41,412 nt of DNA. Origin: Micromonospora rosaria (GTDB taxonomy: Bacteria > Actinomycetota > Actinomycetes > Mycobacteriales > Micromonosporaceae). Positions 7,118 through 14,409 of the stretch are shown piece by piece; within the stretch, counting starts at the first letter, position 1, and the number at the start of each line of letters is the position of its first letter. Under the pieces are notes generated by a model. That model had not been told where the DNA came from. It saw nothing but the letters and a program-made list of their open reading frames with translations, and did not search any database. The position numbers and the translations under genes were made by a program. The stretch covers positions 1 to 41,412 of the forward strand of contig NZ_LRQV01000054.1 in the NCBI RefSeq assembly GCF_001567585.1, in the 5' to 3' direction.

Positions 7118-9262
7118 TCAGCGCAGGGCGGGCCGGGGTGCCCCGGCGGCGAGCGCCGTCAGCAGCACGGCAATCACCGGTCGGTGCTGGGCAGGGTCAC
7201 CCGGCGTCCGGAGGGCCCAGGCCAGTTCGCGGCGCAACCGTCCGCACTCCGCCTCGGTCAACTGCCCACGCAGCACGTCGCCCAGTGCGCGTACCGCGTG
7301 CTCGGCGTCCTCGTGCCGGGAGAGCGCCTGTAACGTCAACCGCAGCGCCTCGATGGCCGCCGCGCGGTGCGGCAGGCTGCGCAGGGACTCGGCCCAGAGC
7401 ACGCCGACCGGTGACGTCGCGGCCGGCCGCAACCGCATCAGGTAGGCCACCACCGGCTCGGCGTGTTCGAGGTGCTCCACCGAGAGCACCTCCAGGACGG
7501 TCTCGATCGCGTACCCCGCGCGACGCGGCTCCGGGCGGTGGCCGAGGGTACGGTCGAGGCGTACCACCAGGCGCTTGAGCAGCCGCGTCGCCGCGTCCGG
7601 CTCGATGGCGGCGGTGCAGAACAGCAGGCCGAACGAGCGCACGGCCACGGTACGGATCGGCTTCCCCCGGGTGGAGAGGTGCCACAGCCAGGGTTCCGCC
7701 TCGGTGTGGTAGCGGATGCCCAGCGGCCCGCCGAGCGCCATCGCGGCGGTCACCGCCCGGTTCTGGCCCCGCCCGTCGGTCCAGTCGAGGACCAGCCGCA
7801 GCGCCGCCGGAGCGAGCTGGTCCTCGGCCGCCATGAACGACAGCACCGACATCGCGGTGAACCGCTCCGCCGCCCGTCCGGCCGCCCACCGCACGACCGT
7901 GTCCCGCACCTGCGGCGCGGCGTCCCGGTGCCGGGCGAGCAGGGTCATCGCGTAGGCCAGCTGGAGCCGTACCTCCAGGTCACCGGTGGCCGCCAGTTCG
8001 TCGATCCAGGCCCGCAACGGACGCCACAGCCGGTAGCCGCACTCGTAGAGCTCACCGAGCACGTGTTCACGCATGGCGTCGGCGGCGAACACGATCCGCC
8101 GCTCCTCCCAGCCCCCGTCGACGCCCGGGTCGTCGCTGTACCGGCGGGCCACCAGGCCCCCGTCCCGGTAGAGACTCCGCCGCCCCTGGAGCGTCTCGAC
8201 GGCCTCCGGCTGCGGCGGCTGGGGGGTGACGACGGTGAGCTCGCCCGCGTCGATCTCCCGGAGCCGGGCGTGCACCTCCTCGAACGTCCGCTCGGGCAGC
8301 TCGTGGGCGAAGGCCAACGCCGCCACCCGTAACAGTTCCTCCCAGGACGAGGTGGCGGCGAACCACGCGGCCACCCGCTTCCGTTCGGTCTGCTCCGCCT
8401 CGGCCAGCGCCGCGTCCACCCCGTGTGGCAGGCGGTCCAGCAGCCGGACCACCTCCGCTGGCAGGCGGAGTTCGGCCACCCGGCTCCGGACCCGGTCTCC
8501 CGCCGCGTCGTCGAGGGAGTTACCAGCGGCGAGGTAGGCGTCCAGGACCGCCAAGGAGGTCGGTGGCGACCACCGCACCGCGCTCTGACCGAGGTCAGCC
8601 CCGTTCAGGGCGCGCTGCTGCACGGTGAGCACCAGATACGCGCCGGCCCGTCGCAACCGCTCCCCGAGCCGCTCCACGTCGAAGGCCAGGACCGCCGCGT
8701 CCCGTCGGTCCCCGAGCCAGTCGAGCAGCACGTACCCGCGCCCCCGGCCGAACTCGTACTCGTTGAGCTGGGTCAGGGTCATGGCCGGCGAGAGGCCGAC
8801 GATCCGGGAACCGGCGCCGGTCAGCTCCCGCAGCAGCGCCAACGCCCCGGTCCGCCGGCCCACCCCGCTGTCACCGACGAGGAGGACGAGCCGCTTGTCG
8901 CCCACCGTCCGCGCCGCCTGGTCGTGTCCGGCCGGCCGGGTGAAGTACCGCAGGGCGTGGTCGACGTCGGGCGTCGGGATCGAGCCCACCGAGGCGTGGC
9001 CGACCCGCAGGCCACCGGAGACGCCGAAGCTCGCCTGGCTTGCGTGCACGTGCCCGTAGAATTTGTTGATCACCCGGACGTCGTGCCGTTGGGCCGTGGC
9101 GTCGATGTCGTCGGCGTCCGGCTCCTCGGCGGGAGCGGCGGAGGGGGTGGGGTCGGACGGCTCCGGTGTCGCGGCCGGGTCGGTGGCTGACGGGTCCGGC
9201 TGCCCGGTGGGCGGCGCGGCGCCGAGCGGGTCCGGATCAGCCACCGAGACCGCCGGCGACAC
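7118..9262 (-). CDS. P-loop NTPase with helical-repeat C-terminus and N-terminal signalling motif
   Basis: A 714-residue protein. Residues 1-57 are a disordered Pro/Ala/Asp-rich leader. Residues 58-85 carry a motif (RVINKFYGHVHASQASFGV core) that recurs at the C-terminus of the upstream gene product. A nucleotide-binding domain follows with VLLVGDSGVGRRTGA (residues 126-140) in the Walker A position and GYVLLDW (about 175) as Walker B-like. The lysine and Ser/Thr of Walker A are replaced by Arg-Arg-Thr. A winged-helix-like segment comes next, and then from about 330 onward a long all-helical region of HEAT-type repeats. The layout (adaptor motif, NTPase, repeat sensor) resembles STAND/NLR-like proteins. 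The GTG start at 9262 overlaps the preceding gene by 26 bases; a GTG at 9244 is an alternative. Confidence 0.7.
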   Translation of the reverse strand: MSPAVSVADPDPLGAAPPTGQPDPSATDPAATPEPSDPTPSAAPAEEPDADDIDATAQRHDVRVINKFYGHVHASQASFGVSGGLRVGHASVGSIPTPDVDHALRYFTRPAGHDQAARTVGDKRLVLLVGDSGVGRRTGALALLRELTGAGSRIVGLSPAMTLTQLNEYEFGRGRGYVLLDWLGDRRDAAVLAFDVERLGERLRRAGAYLVLTVQQRALNGADLGQSAVRWSPPTSLAVLDAYLAAGNSLDDAAGDRVRSRVAELRLPAEVVRLLDRLPHGVDAALAEAEQTERKRVAAWFAATSSWEELLRVAALAFAHELPERTFEEVHARLREIDAGELTVVTPQPPQPEAVETLQGRRSLYRDGGLVARRYSDDPGVDGGWEERRIVFAADAMREHVLGELYECGYRLWRPLRAWIDELAATGDLEVRLQLAYAMTLLARHRDAAPQVRDTVVRWAAGRAAERFTAMSVLSFMAAEDQLAPAALRLVLDWTDGRGQNRAVTAAMALGGPLGIRYHTEAEPWLWHLSTRGKPIRTVAVRSFGLLFCTAAIEPDAATRLLKRLVVRLDRTLGHRPEPRRAGYAIETVLEVLSVEHLEHAEPVVAYLMRLRPAATSPVGVLWAESLRSLPHRAAAIEALRLTLQALSRHEDAEHAVRALGDVLRGQLTEAECGRLRRELAWALRTPGDPAQHRPVIAVLLTALAAGAPRPALR
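9008..9091 (-). other. Shared motif copy B (N-terminus of the NTPase)
   Basis: Encodes residues 58-85 of the NTPase. Conserved positions shared with copy A are R,H,V,N,F,G,V,A,A,F,G,V,G,G,L over 28 residues, with conservative changes at several others (D/E, R/K, I/M, S/C). Confidence 0.6.
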
Positions 9263-10034
9263 CGAAGTTCGCGTGGCAGGCGTCCACCGTGCCGTGGAAG
9301 ACGTTCATGACCTTGGCCTCGTGGCGGTGGGTGGGCCCGTCGGCCGTGATGGCACCCGCCGGGGCGGCGCGGTTTCCGGTGAAGCCGCTCGTGGTGCCGC
9401 CGTCCGGGCTCGCCACCGTCCCGCCGGTACCGGTGAGGTCGAGCTGGTGCACATCGGCACCGGGCACCCGCAGCCACGCGCTCGCCCGGTACTCCTTCTC
9501 GACCACGGCGACCTCGCGAAACGCGTCGGCCTGGTACGTGGTGTGTTCGCCGACCACGAGCGACTGAAAGACGTCGTCGGAGAGGATCATCGCCAGGTTC
9601 GCGCCGGGAAAGGCCGCGAGCGCCCGACGGAGCGGAGTCGAGTTCACCAGGCGGCTCACCGTCACCACCGCCTTCCCGACGTGTCCGTTTGGCCCTGGCC
9701 GCACGGCACCCTGATGGACGGCCAGCCGCAACCGCAGGCGCTCGGTGTCGACCCGGAGACGGTTGAGTCGGCTCAACTCCGCGTCGAGGTGCCGGACGAA
9801 GTCGTCGACGATCCTGGGCTCGCTGCCCCCCACCGGCGCGAACGCCAGTTCCCCGTCGCCCGAACCCTGGGTCACCCAGCCCGACCGATCCAGGCCGGCG
9901 GCGACCGCCGCGCCATCGAGCAGGGCGACCAGGCGCGCCTGCAGTTCGCCCTGCGCCCAGTCACTGCGTCTGCCATAGCTCTCGGCGTCCACCGAGAGGC
10001 ACAACCTGCGTTCGAAAGAATCAGCAACAGCCAC
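9237..10034 (-). CDS. Class III nucleotidyl-cyclase-like protein with C-terminal signalling motif
   Basis: A 265-residue protein, first gene of the minus-strand operon. Residues 8-190 look like a class III cyclase fold: LCLSVDAESYGR (metal-type Asp16), GSGDGELAF (Asp60), LRLRLAVHQGAV as the central strand, and a VSRL element with Arg128. The purine-specifying lysine and the catalytic Asn before the Arg are not seen, so it may be an inactive sensor rather than a cyclase. After a Gly/Thr-rich linker (200-235) the last 28 residues match the N-terminal motif of the next gene product at 15 positions. The GTG start at 10034 follows GGAGAGG with 9-base spacing. I infer that it passes a signal to the NTPase by homotypic motif contact. 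Confidence 0.65.
   Translation of the reverse strand: MAVADSFERRLCLSVDAESYGRRSDWAQGELQARLVALLDGAAVAAGLDRSGWVTQGSGDGELAFAPVGGSEPRIVDDFVRHLDAELSRLNRLRVDTERLRLRLAVHQGAVRPGPNGHVGKAVVTVSRLVNSTPLRRALAAFPGANLAMILSDDVFQSLVVGEHTTYQADAFREVAVVEKEYRASAWLRVPGADVHQLDLTGTGGTVASPDGGTTSGFTGNRAAPAGAITADGPTHRHEAKVMNVFHGTVDACHANFGVAGGLGG
9240..9329 (-). other. Shared motif copy A (C-terminus of the cyclase-like protein)
   Basis: Encodes the last 30 residues of the cyclase-like protein, with core VMNVFHGTVDACHANFGV. It ends at the stop codon, exactly where the next gene begins, so the two motif copies flank the gene junction. Confidence 0.6.
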
Positions 10035-10516
10035 CGAAATCGGCCTCTCCTACAAGCGACATCGCTGTCACGGAACACCGTGCAACAAGGGCCCGACAAA
10101 GAATCCGTACTTGTACGGGATCCGGCCTTCTCACCGCCTGAGGTGTCCGCTGAAGCTGGCCGACACACCATTCGTCGAGATACCCGACCGGTCGTTCGTC
10201 TCGGTCGAGGCAGAGGATCGCCTTCGCCAGGGGAGCGCCGTCGAAAACTCCCACTCCGCGCCGAATCGAACCTTCCCGCGGGAGACACCTACGGTAAGCC
10301 AGAAGGATTGGGCCAACAACGTCGATTGAGGGCCTTCTTGTGTAAGGAGAACGACAAAGCAGTACGGGTAATGATCATTTGACCGTGGTGGATGGCGACG
10401 CCCGGAATCCACGGACGGTGGCCGCCGGGCCCCGGGCCCGGAGCGGAAAACGGCGGCGCCCGCCGGTACCACCCCCGCGAGGGGCGGTACCGGCGGGCGC
10501 CGGTGTTACGGGTGGC
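10035..10516. promoter_or_regulatory. Intergenic region upstream of the cyclase-NTPase operon
   Basis: About 480 bases, less GC-rich than its surroundings, without a convincing gene. It must hold the promoter of the minus-strand operon. Two inverted repeats are visible: CCGTAC-TT-GTACGG (10105-10118) and CACGG-AACA-CCGTG (10069-10082). Either could be an operator. The left end of the region next to 10517 is the protease terminator. No clear -35/-10 pair was found. Confidence 0.4.
10455..10501 (-). terminator. Terminator of the subtilisin gene
   Basis: Perfect 16-bp inverted repeat (GGCGCCCGCCGGTACC and its complement) with a 15-base loop that itself contains a CCCC/GGGG stem. It lies 16 bases beyond the protease stop. 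Confidence 0.85.
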
Positions 10517-12559
10517 TCAGACGGCGGCGACGAAGAACTTCTCGCCGTTGCCGAGGCCGAGGGTCTCGCTGCCCCAGTTGATGTTCTTGCTGGAGATCAA
10601 CTGGCTGGTGCCGGCGCTGCCGGCGGTGACGGCCTGGTCGTCGATCAGGGCCCGCAGGTAGACCGTGCCGTCCTGGTTGTACTCCAGGAAGTCGAACACC
10701 TGCCAGCTACCGACCGAGGCGCTGCGGGCGATCAGCGGCTTGGTGCCCGCGCTCTCCGCGGTGACGTACTTGCCGTTCGAGAGGGCCTTGAGGGCGAAGA
10801 AGCCGCCGTCGAGGTTGACCACCTCGAACTTCTCCCAGGTGCCGACGCTCGTCTTGGTCGCGATCAGCGGGGACTTGCCGGTGCTGGGCGTCGTGACGAA
10901 CTTGTTGCTCGCCTTCGACTTGATGCTGACCACCGGCGCCGGGGCGTCCAGGTCGAACTTCTCCCAGGTGCTGATGGTGGTCTTGCTGGCGATCAGCGCG
11001 GACTTGCCGGTGCTCGGGGTGGTCACGTACTTGCCGTTGACCTGGGCCTTCAGGCTGACCGTACCGTCGATGTTGTGCACGAGCTGGAACCTCTCCCAGC
11101 CACCGATCGCAGTCGCCCGGGCCAGCAGCGGCTTGGTGCCCGAGCTCTGCGCGGACACGTACTTGCCGTTGGCCTTGGCGCGCAGGGCGACCAGGCCGGA
11201 GCCGGCGTCGACGATGTCGAACTTCTCCCAGCCACCGATGGCGGCGCCCTTGGCGAGCAGCGCGTCCTTGCCCGCGTTCTGCGCGGTGACGTACAGGCCG
11301 TTGGAGCGGGCCTTGAACGCGAAGGAGCTCCGCGCCACGGAGTTCTTGCCGACCCGCAGCATCCGGTCGACCGAGCCGAGGGTGTCGTGCACGGCACCGG
11401 CGGACCCGTTGGTGACGATCGAGTCGCGGACCTGCTTCGGGGTCCAGCCCGGGTTGCTCTGCAGCAGCAGCGCCGCCGCGCCCGCCACGTGCGGGGCGGC
11501 CATCGAGGTGCCGTTGAAGGCCACCGACCCGGAGGTGGTGCCCGCCTTCGCCGAGACGATGCTCACGCCCGGGGCGAAGATGTCGAGGCAGCGGCCGTAG
11601 TTGGAGAACCAGGCCCGGAAGTCGATCTTGTCCGTCGCCCCGACGGTGATCGCCGCCGGCACGTTCGCCGGGGAGATCTGGCAGGCGTCCTGCAGGCTGT
11701 TGCCGGCCGCCAGCACGTAGGTGATGCCGGCCGCGATGGAGCGCTTGACCGCGTCGTCGACCGCCTGGTTGATGCCGCCGAAGCCGAGGCTCATGTTCGC
11801 CACCGACGGCTTGGCCGCGTTCGCGGTCACCCAGTCGATGCCGGCGAGGATCTGCTCGCTGGTGCCGCCGCCGTAGCAGTCGAGCACCCGGACCCCGACC
11901 AGCTTGACGCCCTTGGCCACGCCGTACTTGGTGCCGCCGACGGTGCCGGCGACGTGGGTACCGTGGCCGTCGCAGTCCTCGGCGACCGGGTCGTTGTCGA
12001 TGAAGTCCCAGCCGTCGACGGCCCGGCCACCGAAGTCGGTGTGGTTGACGTCGATGCCGCTGTCCAGGACGTACACCGTCACGTTGCTGGCGGTGTTCGG
12101 GTACGTGTAGGTGTTGTTGGTCTTCGGGCTGACCTGGTCGACCCGGTCGAGCCCCCAGGGCGGGCTGGTCTGGGTGGCGCTGGCGGTGGCCTTCTGGACC
12201 TGCTCGACGTAGGCCACCGACGGGTCGGCGGCCAGCCGCTGCGCCTGGGCCCGGGTCATGGCGGCCGAGTAGCCGTTGAGGGCCTTGGTGTAGACCTGGC
12301 GGACCTTGCCGCCGTGGGCCTTGGTCAGCGCGGACGCGGTGGCGCGGGTCGCGCTGGCACTCGCCTTGTCCTTGAGGACGACGATGTACCGGTCGGGCAC
12401 GGCGCCCGGGTTCTCCGCGCCGCGCACCGGTGCCCGCTTCGGGCCGGCCGCCGGATCGGCCAGCGCGGCACCGCCGGTGGCGACACAGGCGAAGGAGGTT
12501 GCGGAGACGAGCGCCAGCCCGGCCACCGCGGAGCGGCGCAGCACGCCACGATTTATCAC
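10517..12559 (-). CDS. Secreted S8 subtilisin-like serine protease with fascin-like repeats
   Basis: A 680-residue secreted protein. A signal peptide lies at 1-35 (RRSAVAGLALVSATSFACVA), then an inhibitor I9 propeptide at about 55-122 (YIVVLKDKASASA; SVAYVEQ). The S8 catalytic domain spans about 130-400, with Asp166 in VLDSGID, His199 in DGHGTHVAG, oxyanion Asn287 in AAGNS and Ser352 in NGTSMAAPHVAG. From about 410 to the end come six repeats of roughly 40 residues with a NGKYVT...LIA...W.F pattern, i.e. two fascin-like beta-trefoils that probably bind polysaccharide or a surface. The GTG start at 12559 follows GGGGAG with 7-base spacing. It is monocistronic between a terminator and a 260-base upstream gap. 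Confidence 0.93.
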   Translation of the reverse strand: MINRGVLRRSAVAGLALVSATSFACVATGGAALADPAAGPKRAPVRGAENPGAVPDRYIVVLKDKASASATRATASALTKAHGGKVRQVYTKALNGYSAAMTRAQAQRLAADPSVAYVEQVQKATASATQTSPPWGLDRVDQVSPKTNNTYTYPNTASNVTVYVLDSGIDVNHTDFGGRAVDGWDFIDNDPVAEDCDGHGTHVAGTVGGTKYGVAKGVKLVGVRVLDCYGGGTSEQILAGIDWVTANAAKPSVANMSLGFGGINQAVDDAVKRSIAAGITYVLAAGNSLQDACQISPANVPAAITVGATDKIDFRAWFSNYGRCLDIFAPGVSIVSAKAGTTSGSVAFNGTSMAAPHVAGAAALLLQSNPGWTPKQVRDSIVTNGSAGAVHDTLGSVDRMLRVGKNSVARSSFAFKARSNGLYVTAQNAGKDALLAKGAAIGGWEKFDIVDAGSGLVALRAKANGKYVSAQSSGTKPLLARATAIGGWERFQLVHNIDGTVSLKAQVNGKYVTTPSTGKSALIASKTTISTWEKFDLDAPAPVVSIKSKASNKFVTTPSTGKSPLIATKTSVGTWEKFEVVNLDGGFFALKALSNGKYVTAESAGTKPLIARSASVGSWQVFDFLEYNQDGTVYLRALIDDQAVTAGSAGTSQLISSKNINWGSETLGLGNGEKFFVAAV

Positions 12560-12654
12560 TCAGTGACTCCCCGTTGGTCATCGCCGTCCTGACTGGACGG
12601 CGGGAGATGGGTCCACCGGCCGCGCGGCGACTCCGGCGGGCCGAGTAGATCCTG

Positions 12655-12671
12655 CACCATCATGGATGGTG
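12655..12671. repeat. Inverted repeat upstream of the protease gene
   Basis: CACCATC-ATG-GATGGTG, a perfect 7-bp palindromic pair with a 3-base spacer, about 95 bases before the protease start. It is a plausible operator in the 12560-12822 gap; nothing else was recognised there apart from the cca terminator. Confidence 0.35.
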
Positions 12672-12793
12672 GTCGACGGAATTTCCCTCATCCGATCGGT
12701 CGATACGCCGGCGTTTCGTCGTCAGGTTCCCGACTGACGGCGCACCCTGCGCCCACCACCGGCAGCGGCCCCGGTCCGGGGCCACGGCGAGCG

Positions 12794-12814
12794 GGTCGGC
12801 CGGCCGGGCCGACC
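12794..12814 (-). terminator. Hairpin after cca
   Basis: GGTCGGCC-ggccg-GGCCGACC, an 8-bp stem 9 bases past the cca stop codon. Confidence 0.5.
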
Positions 12815-12822
12815 GCCGGGGA

Positions 12823-14283
12823 TCAGTCGCGTACGCCCTGCTCGCGGGCCCAGCGCAGCAGCTCCGCCTCGGCGGCGTCGCGGTCCAGCGGGCCCCGCTC
12901 CAGGCGCAGTTCCTTGAGGTGCTTCCAGGCCCGCCCGACGATCGGACCGGGCGGTACGCCGAGCAGCTCCATGATGGCGTTGCCGTCGAGGTCGGGGCGG
13001 ACCCGGGCGAGGTCCTCCTCGGCCGCGATCCGGGCGATCCGCTCCTCCAGCGCGTCGTAGTCGCTGGCGAGCTGGGCCGCCTTGCGCCGGTTGCGGGTGG
13101 TGCAGTCCGAGCGGGTCAGCTTGTGCAGCCGGGGCAGCAGGTCCCCGGCGTCGGTGACGTACCGGCGCACCGCCGAGTCGGTCCACTCGCCCCGGCCGTA
13201 CCCGTAGAAGCGCAGGTGCAGTCCGACCAGCTTGACCACCTGCGCGGTGACGTCCTTCGGGTAGCGCAGCGCCTTCATCCGGGCCTTGGTCAGCCGGGCG
13301 CCGACCACCTCGTGGTGGTGGAAGCTGACCCGGCCGTCCGACCCGACCGCCTTGGTCGCCGGTTTGCCCACGTCGTGCAGCAGCGCGGCCAGCCGCAGGA
13401 CGACGTCGCAGCCGTCGTCCTCCAGGGCGACCGCGTTGTCGACCACGGTGAGGGTGTGCTCGTAGACGTCCTTGTGCTGGGCGTGCTCGTCGATCTCCAG
13501 CTTGAGCCCGGTCAGCTCCGGCAGGAACCGGTCGGCCAGCCCGGTGTCGACCAGCAGCCGCAGCCCGGTCACCGGGTCGGCCCCGCAGAGCAGCTTGGTG
13601 AACTCGTCCCGGATCCGCTCGGCGGTGATCCGGTCCAGGTCGGCGGCCATCCGGGTCATCGCCGCCCGGACGTCCGGGTGGACGGCGAAGCGGAGCTGCG
13701 CGGCGAACCGGGCCGCGCGCAGCATCCGCAGCGGGTCGTCGCCGAAGGACTCGGCGGGCGTACCGGGGGTACGAATGATCTTGGCGGCCAGGTCGTCCAG
13801 CCCGCCGTACGGGTCGGTGAAGCGGTGCTCCGGCAGGCTCACCGCCATCGCGTTGACGGTGAAGTCCCGCCGCTTGAGATCCTCCACGAGGCTGCTGCCG
13901 TACCGCACCACCGGGTTCCGGCTGACCTGGTCGTACGCCTCGGCCCGGAAGGTGGTGATCTCCAGCCGCAGCCCGTCGCGCTGGCAGCCGATGGTGCCGA
14001 ACTCCCGCCCGGTCTCCCAGACCGACTCGGCCCAGCCCCGGATGATCCGCAGCGTCTGGTCGGGGTGGGCGTCGGTGCAGAAGTCGAGGTCGTCGCCGAG
14101 GCGACCGAGCAGGGCGTCGCGGACCGACCCGCCGACCAGGTGCAGCTCGTGGCCGGCGTGCGCGAACCGGCGGCCCAGCTCGTCGGCGACCGGCGAGACC
14201 CGGAGCAGTTCGGCGACGGCGTTGCGCTGCGCGGCGGTGAGTTCGCGGCGGTCGGCGACAGGGGGTACGGAGGCTTCGGACAT
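12823..14283 (-). CDS. cca: CCA tRNA nucleotidyltransferase
   Basis: A 486-residue enzyme that adds or repairs the 3-prime CCA of tRNAs (class II nucleotidyltransferase). The head domain has LHLVGGSVRDALLGRLGDDLDF, with the GGSVRD motif and catalytic DxD at DLD, followed by RRDFTVNAMAV and the DDPLRMLRAARF element. The C-terminal half contains an HD domain (LAALLHDVGKP; HHHEVVGA). A cca (pcnA) gene divergent from murJ is standard in the actinobacterial origin region. The ATG at 14283 gives the family N-terminus. The 126-base gap to murJ must hold both promoters. Confidence 0.95.
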   Translation of the reverse strand: MSEASVPPVADRRELTAAQRNAVAELLRVSPVADELGRRFAHAGHELHLVGGSVRDALLGRLGDDLDFCTDAHPDQTLRIIRGWAESVWETGREFGTIGCQRDGLRLEITTFRAEAYDQVSRNPVVRYGSSLVEDLKRRDFTVNAMAVSLPEHRFTDPYGGLDDLAAKIIRTPGTPAESFGDDPLRMLRAARFAAQLRFAVHPDVRAAMTRMAADLDRITAERIRDEFTKLLCGADPVTGLRLLVDTGLADRFLPELTGLKLEIDEHAQHKDVYEHTLTVVDNAVALEDDGCDVVLRLAALLHDVGKPATKAVGSDGRVSFHHHEVVGARLTKARMKALRYPKDVTAQVVKLVGLHLRFYGYGRGEWTDSAVRRYVTDAGDLLPRLHKLTRSDCTTRNRRKAAQLASDYDALEERIARIAAEEDLARVRPDLDGNAIMELLGVPPGPIVGRAWKHLKELRLERGPLDRDAAEAELLRWAREQGVRD

Positions 14284-14409
14284 CGGATCGCCAGCCTATC
14301 GGGCGGTTCCGCGCTGATGTCCGCCGGGCGTGGGTAAGCGGCGGGGGTTGACTAAGGTCTGTGGCGTGCAGGCCGCGACCCGGCCCGACCTACCTCCGGG
14401 AGGCGACAG

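Noticed and set aside
10021..10254. A 77-codon minus-strand frame before the cyclase-like gene
   Set aside because: It overlaps the GTG start and ribosome site of the cyclase-like gene and shows no recognisable domain or codon bias.
10111..10329. A 72-codon plus-strand frame in the same gap
   Set aside because: No ribosome site and no family-like sequence; it is probably part of the regulatory region.
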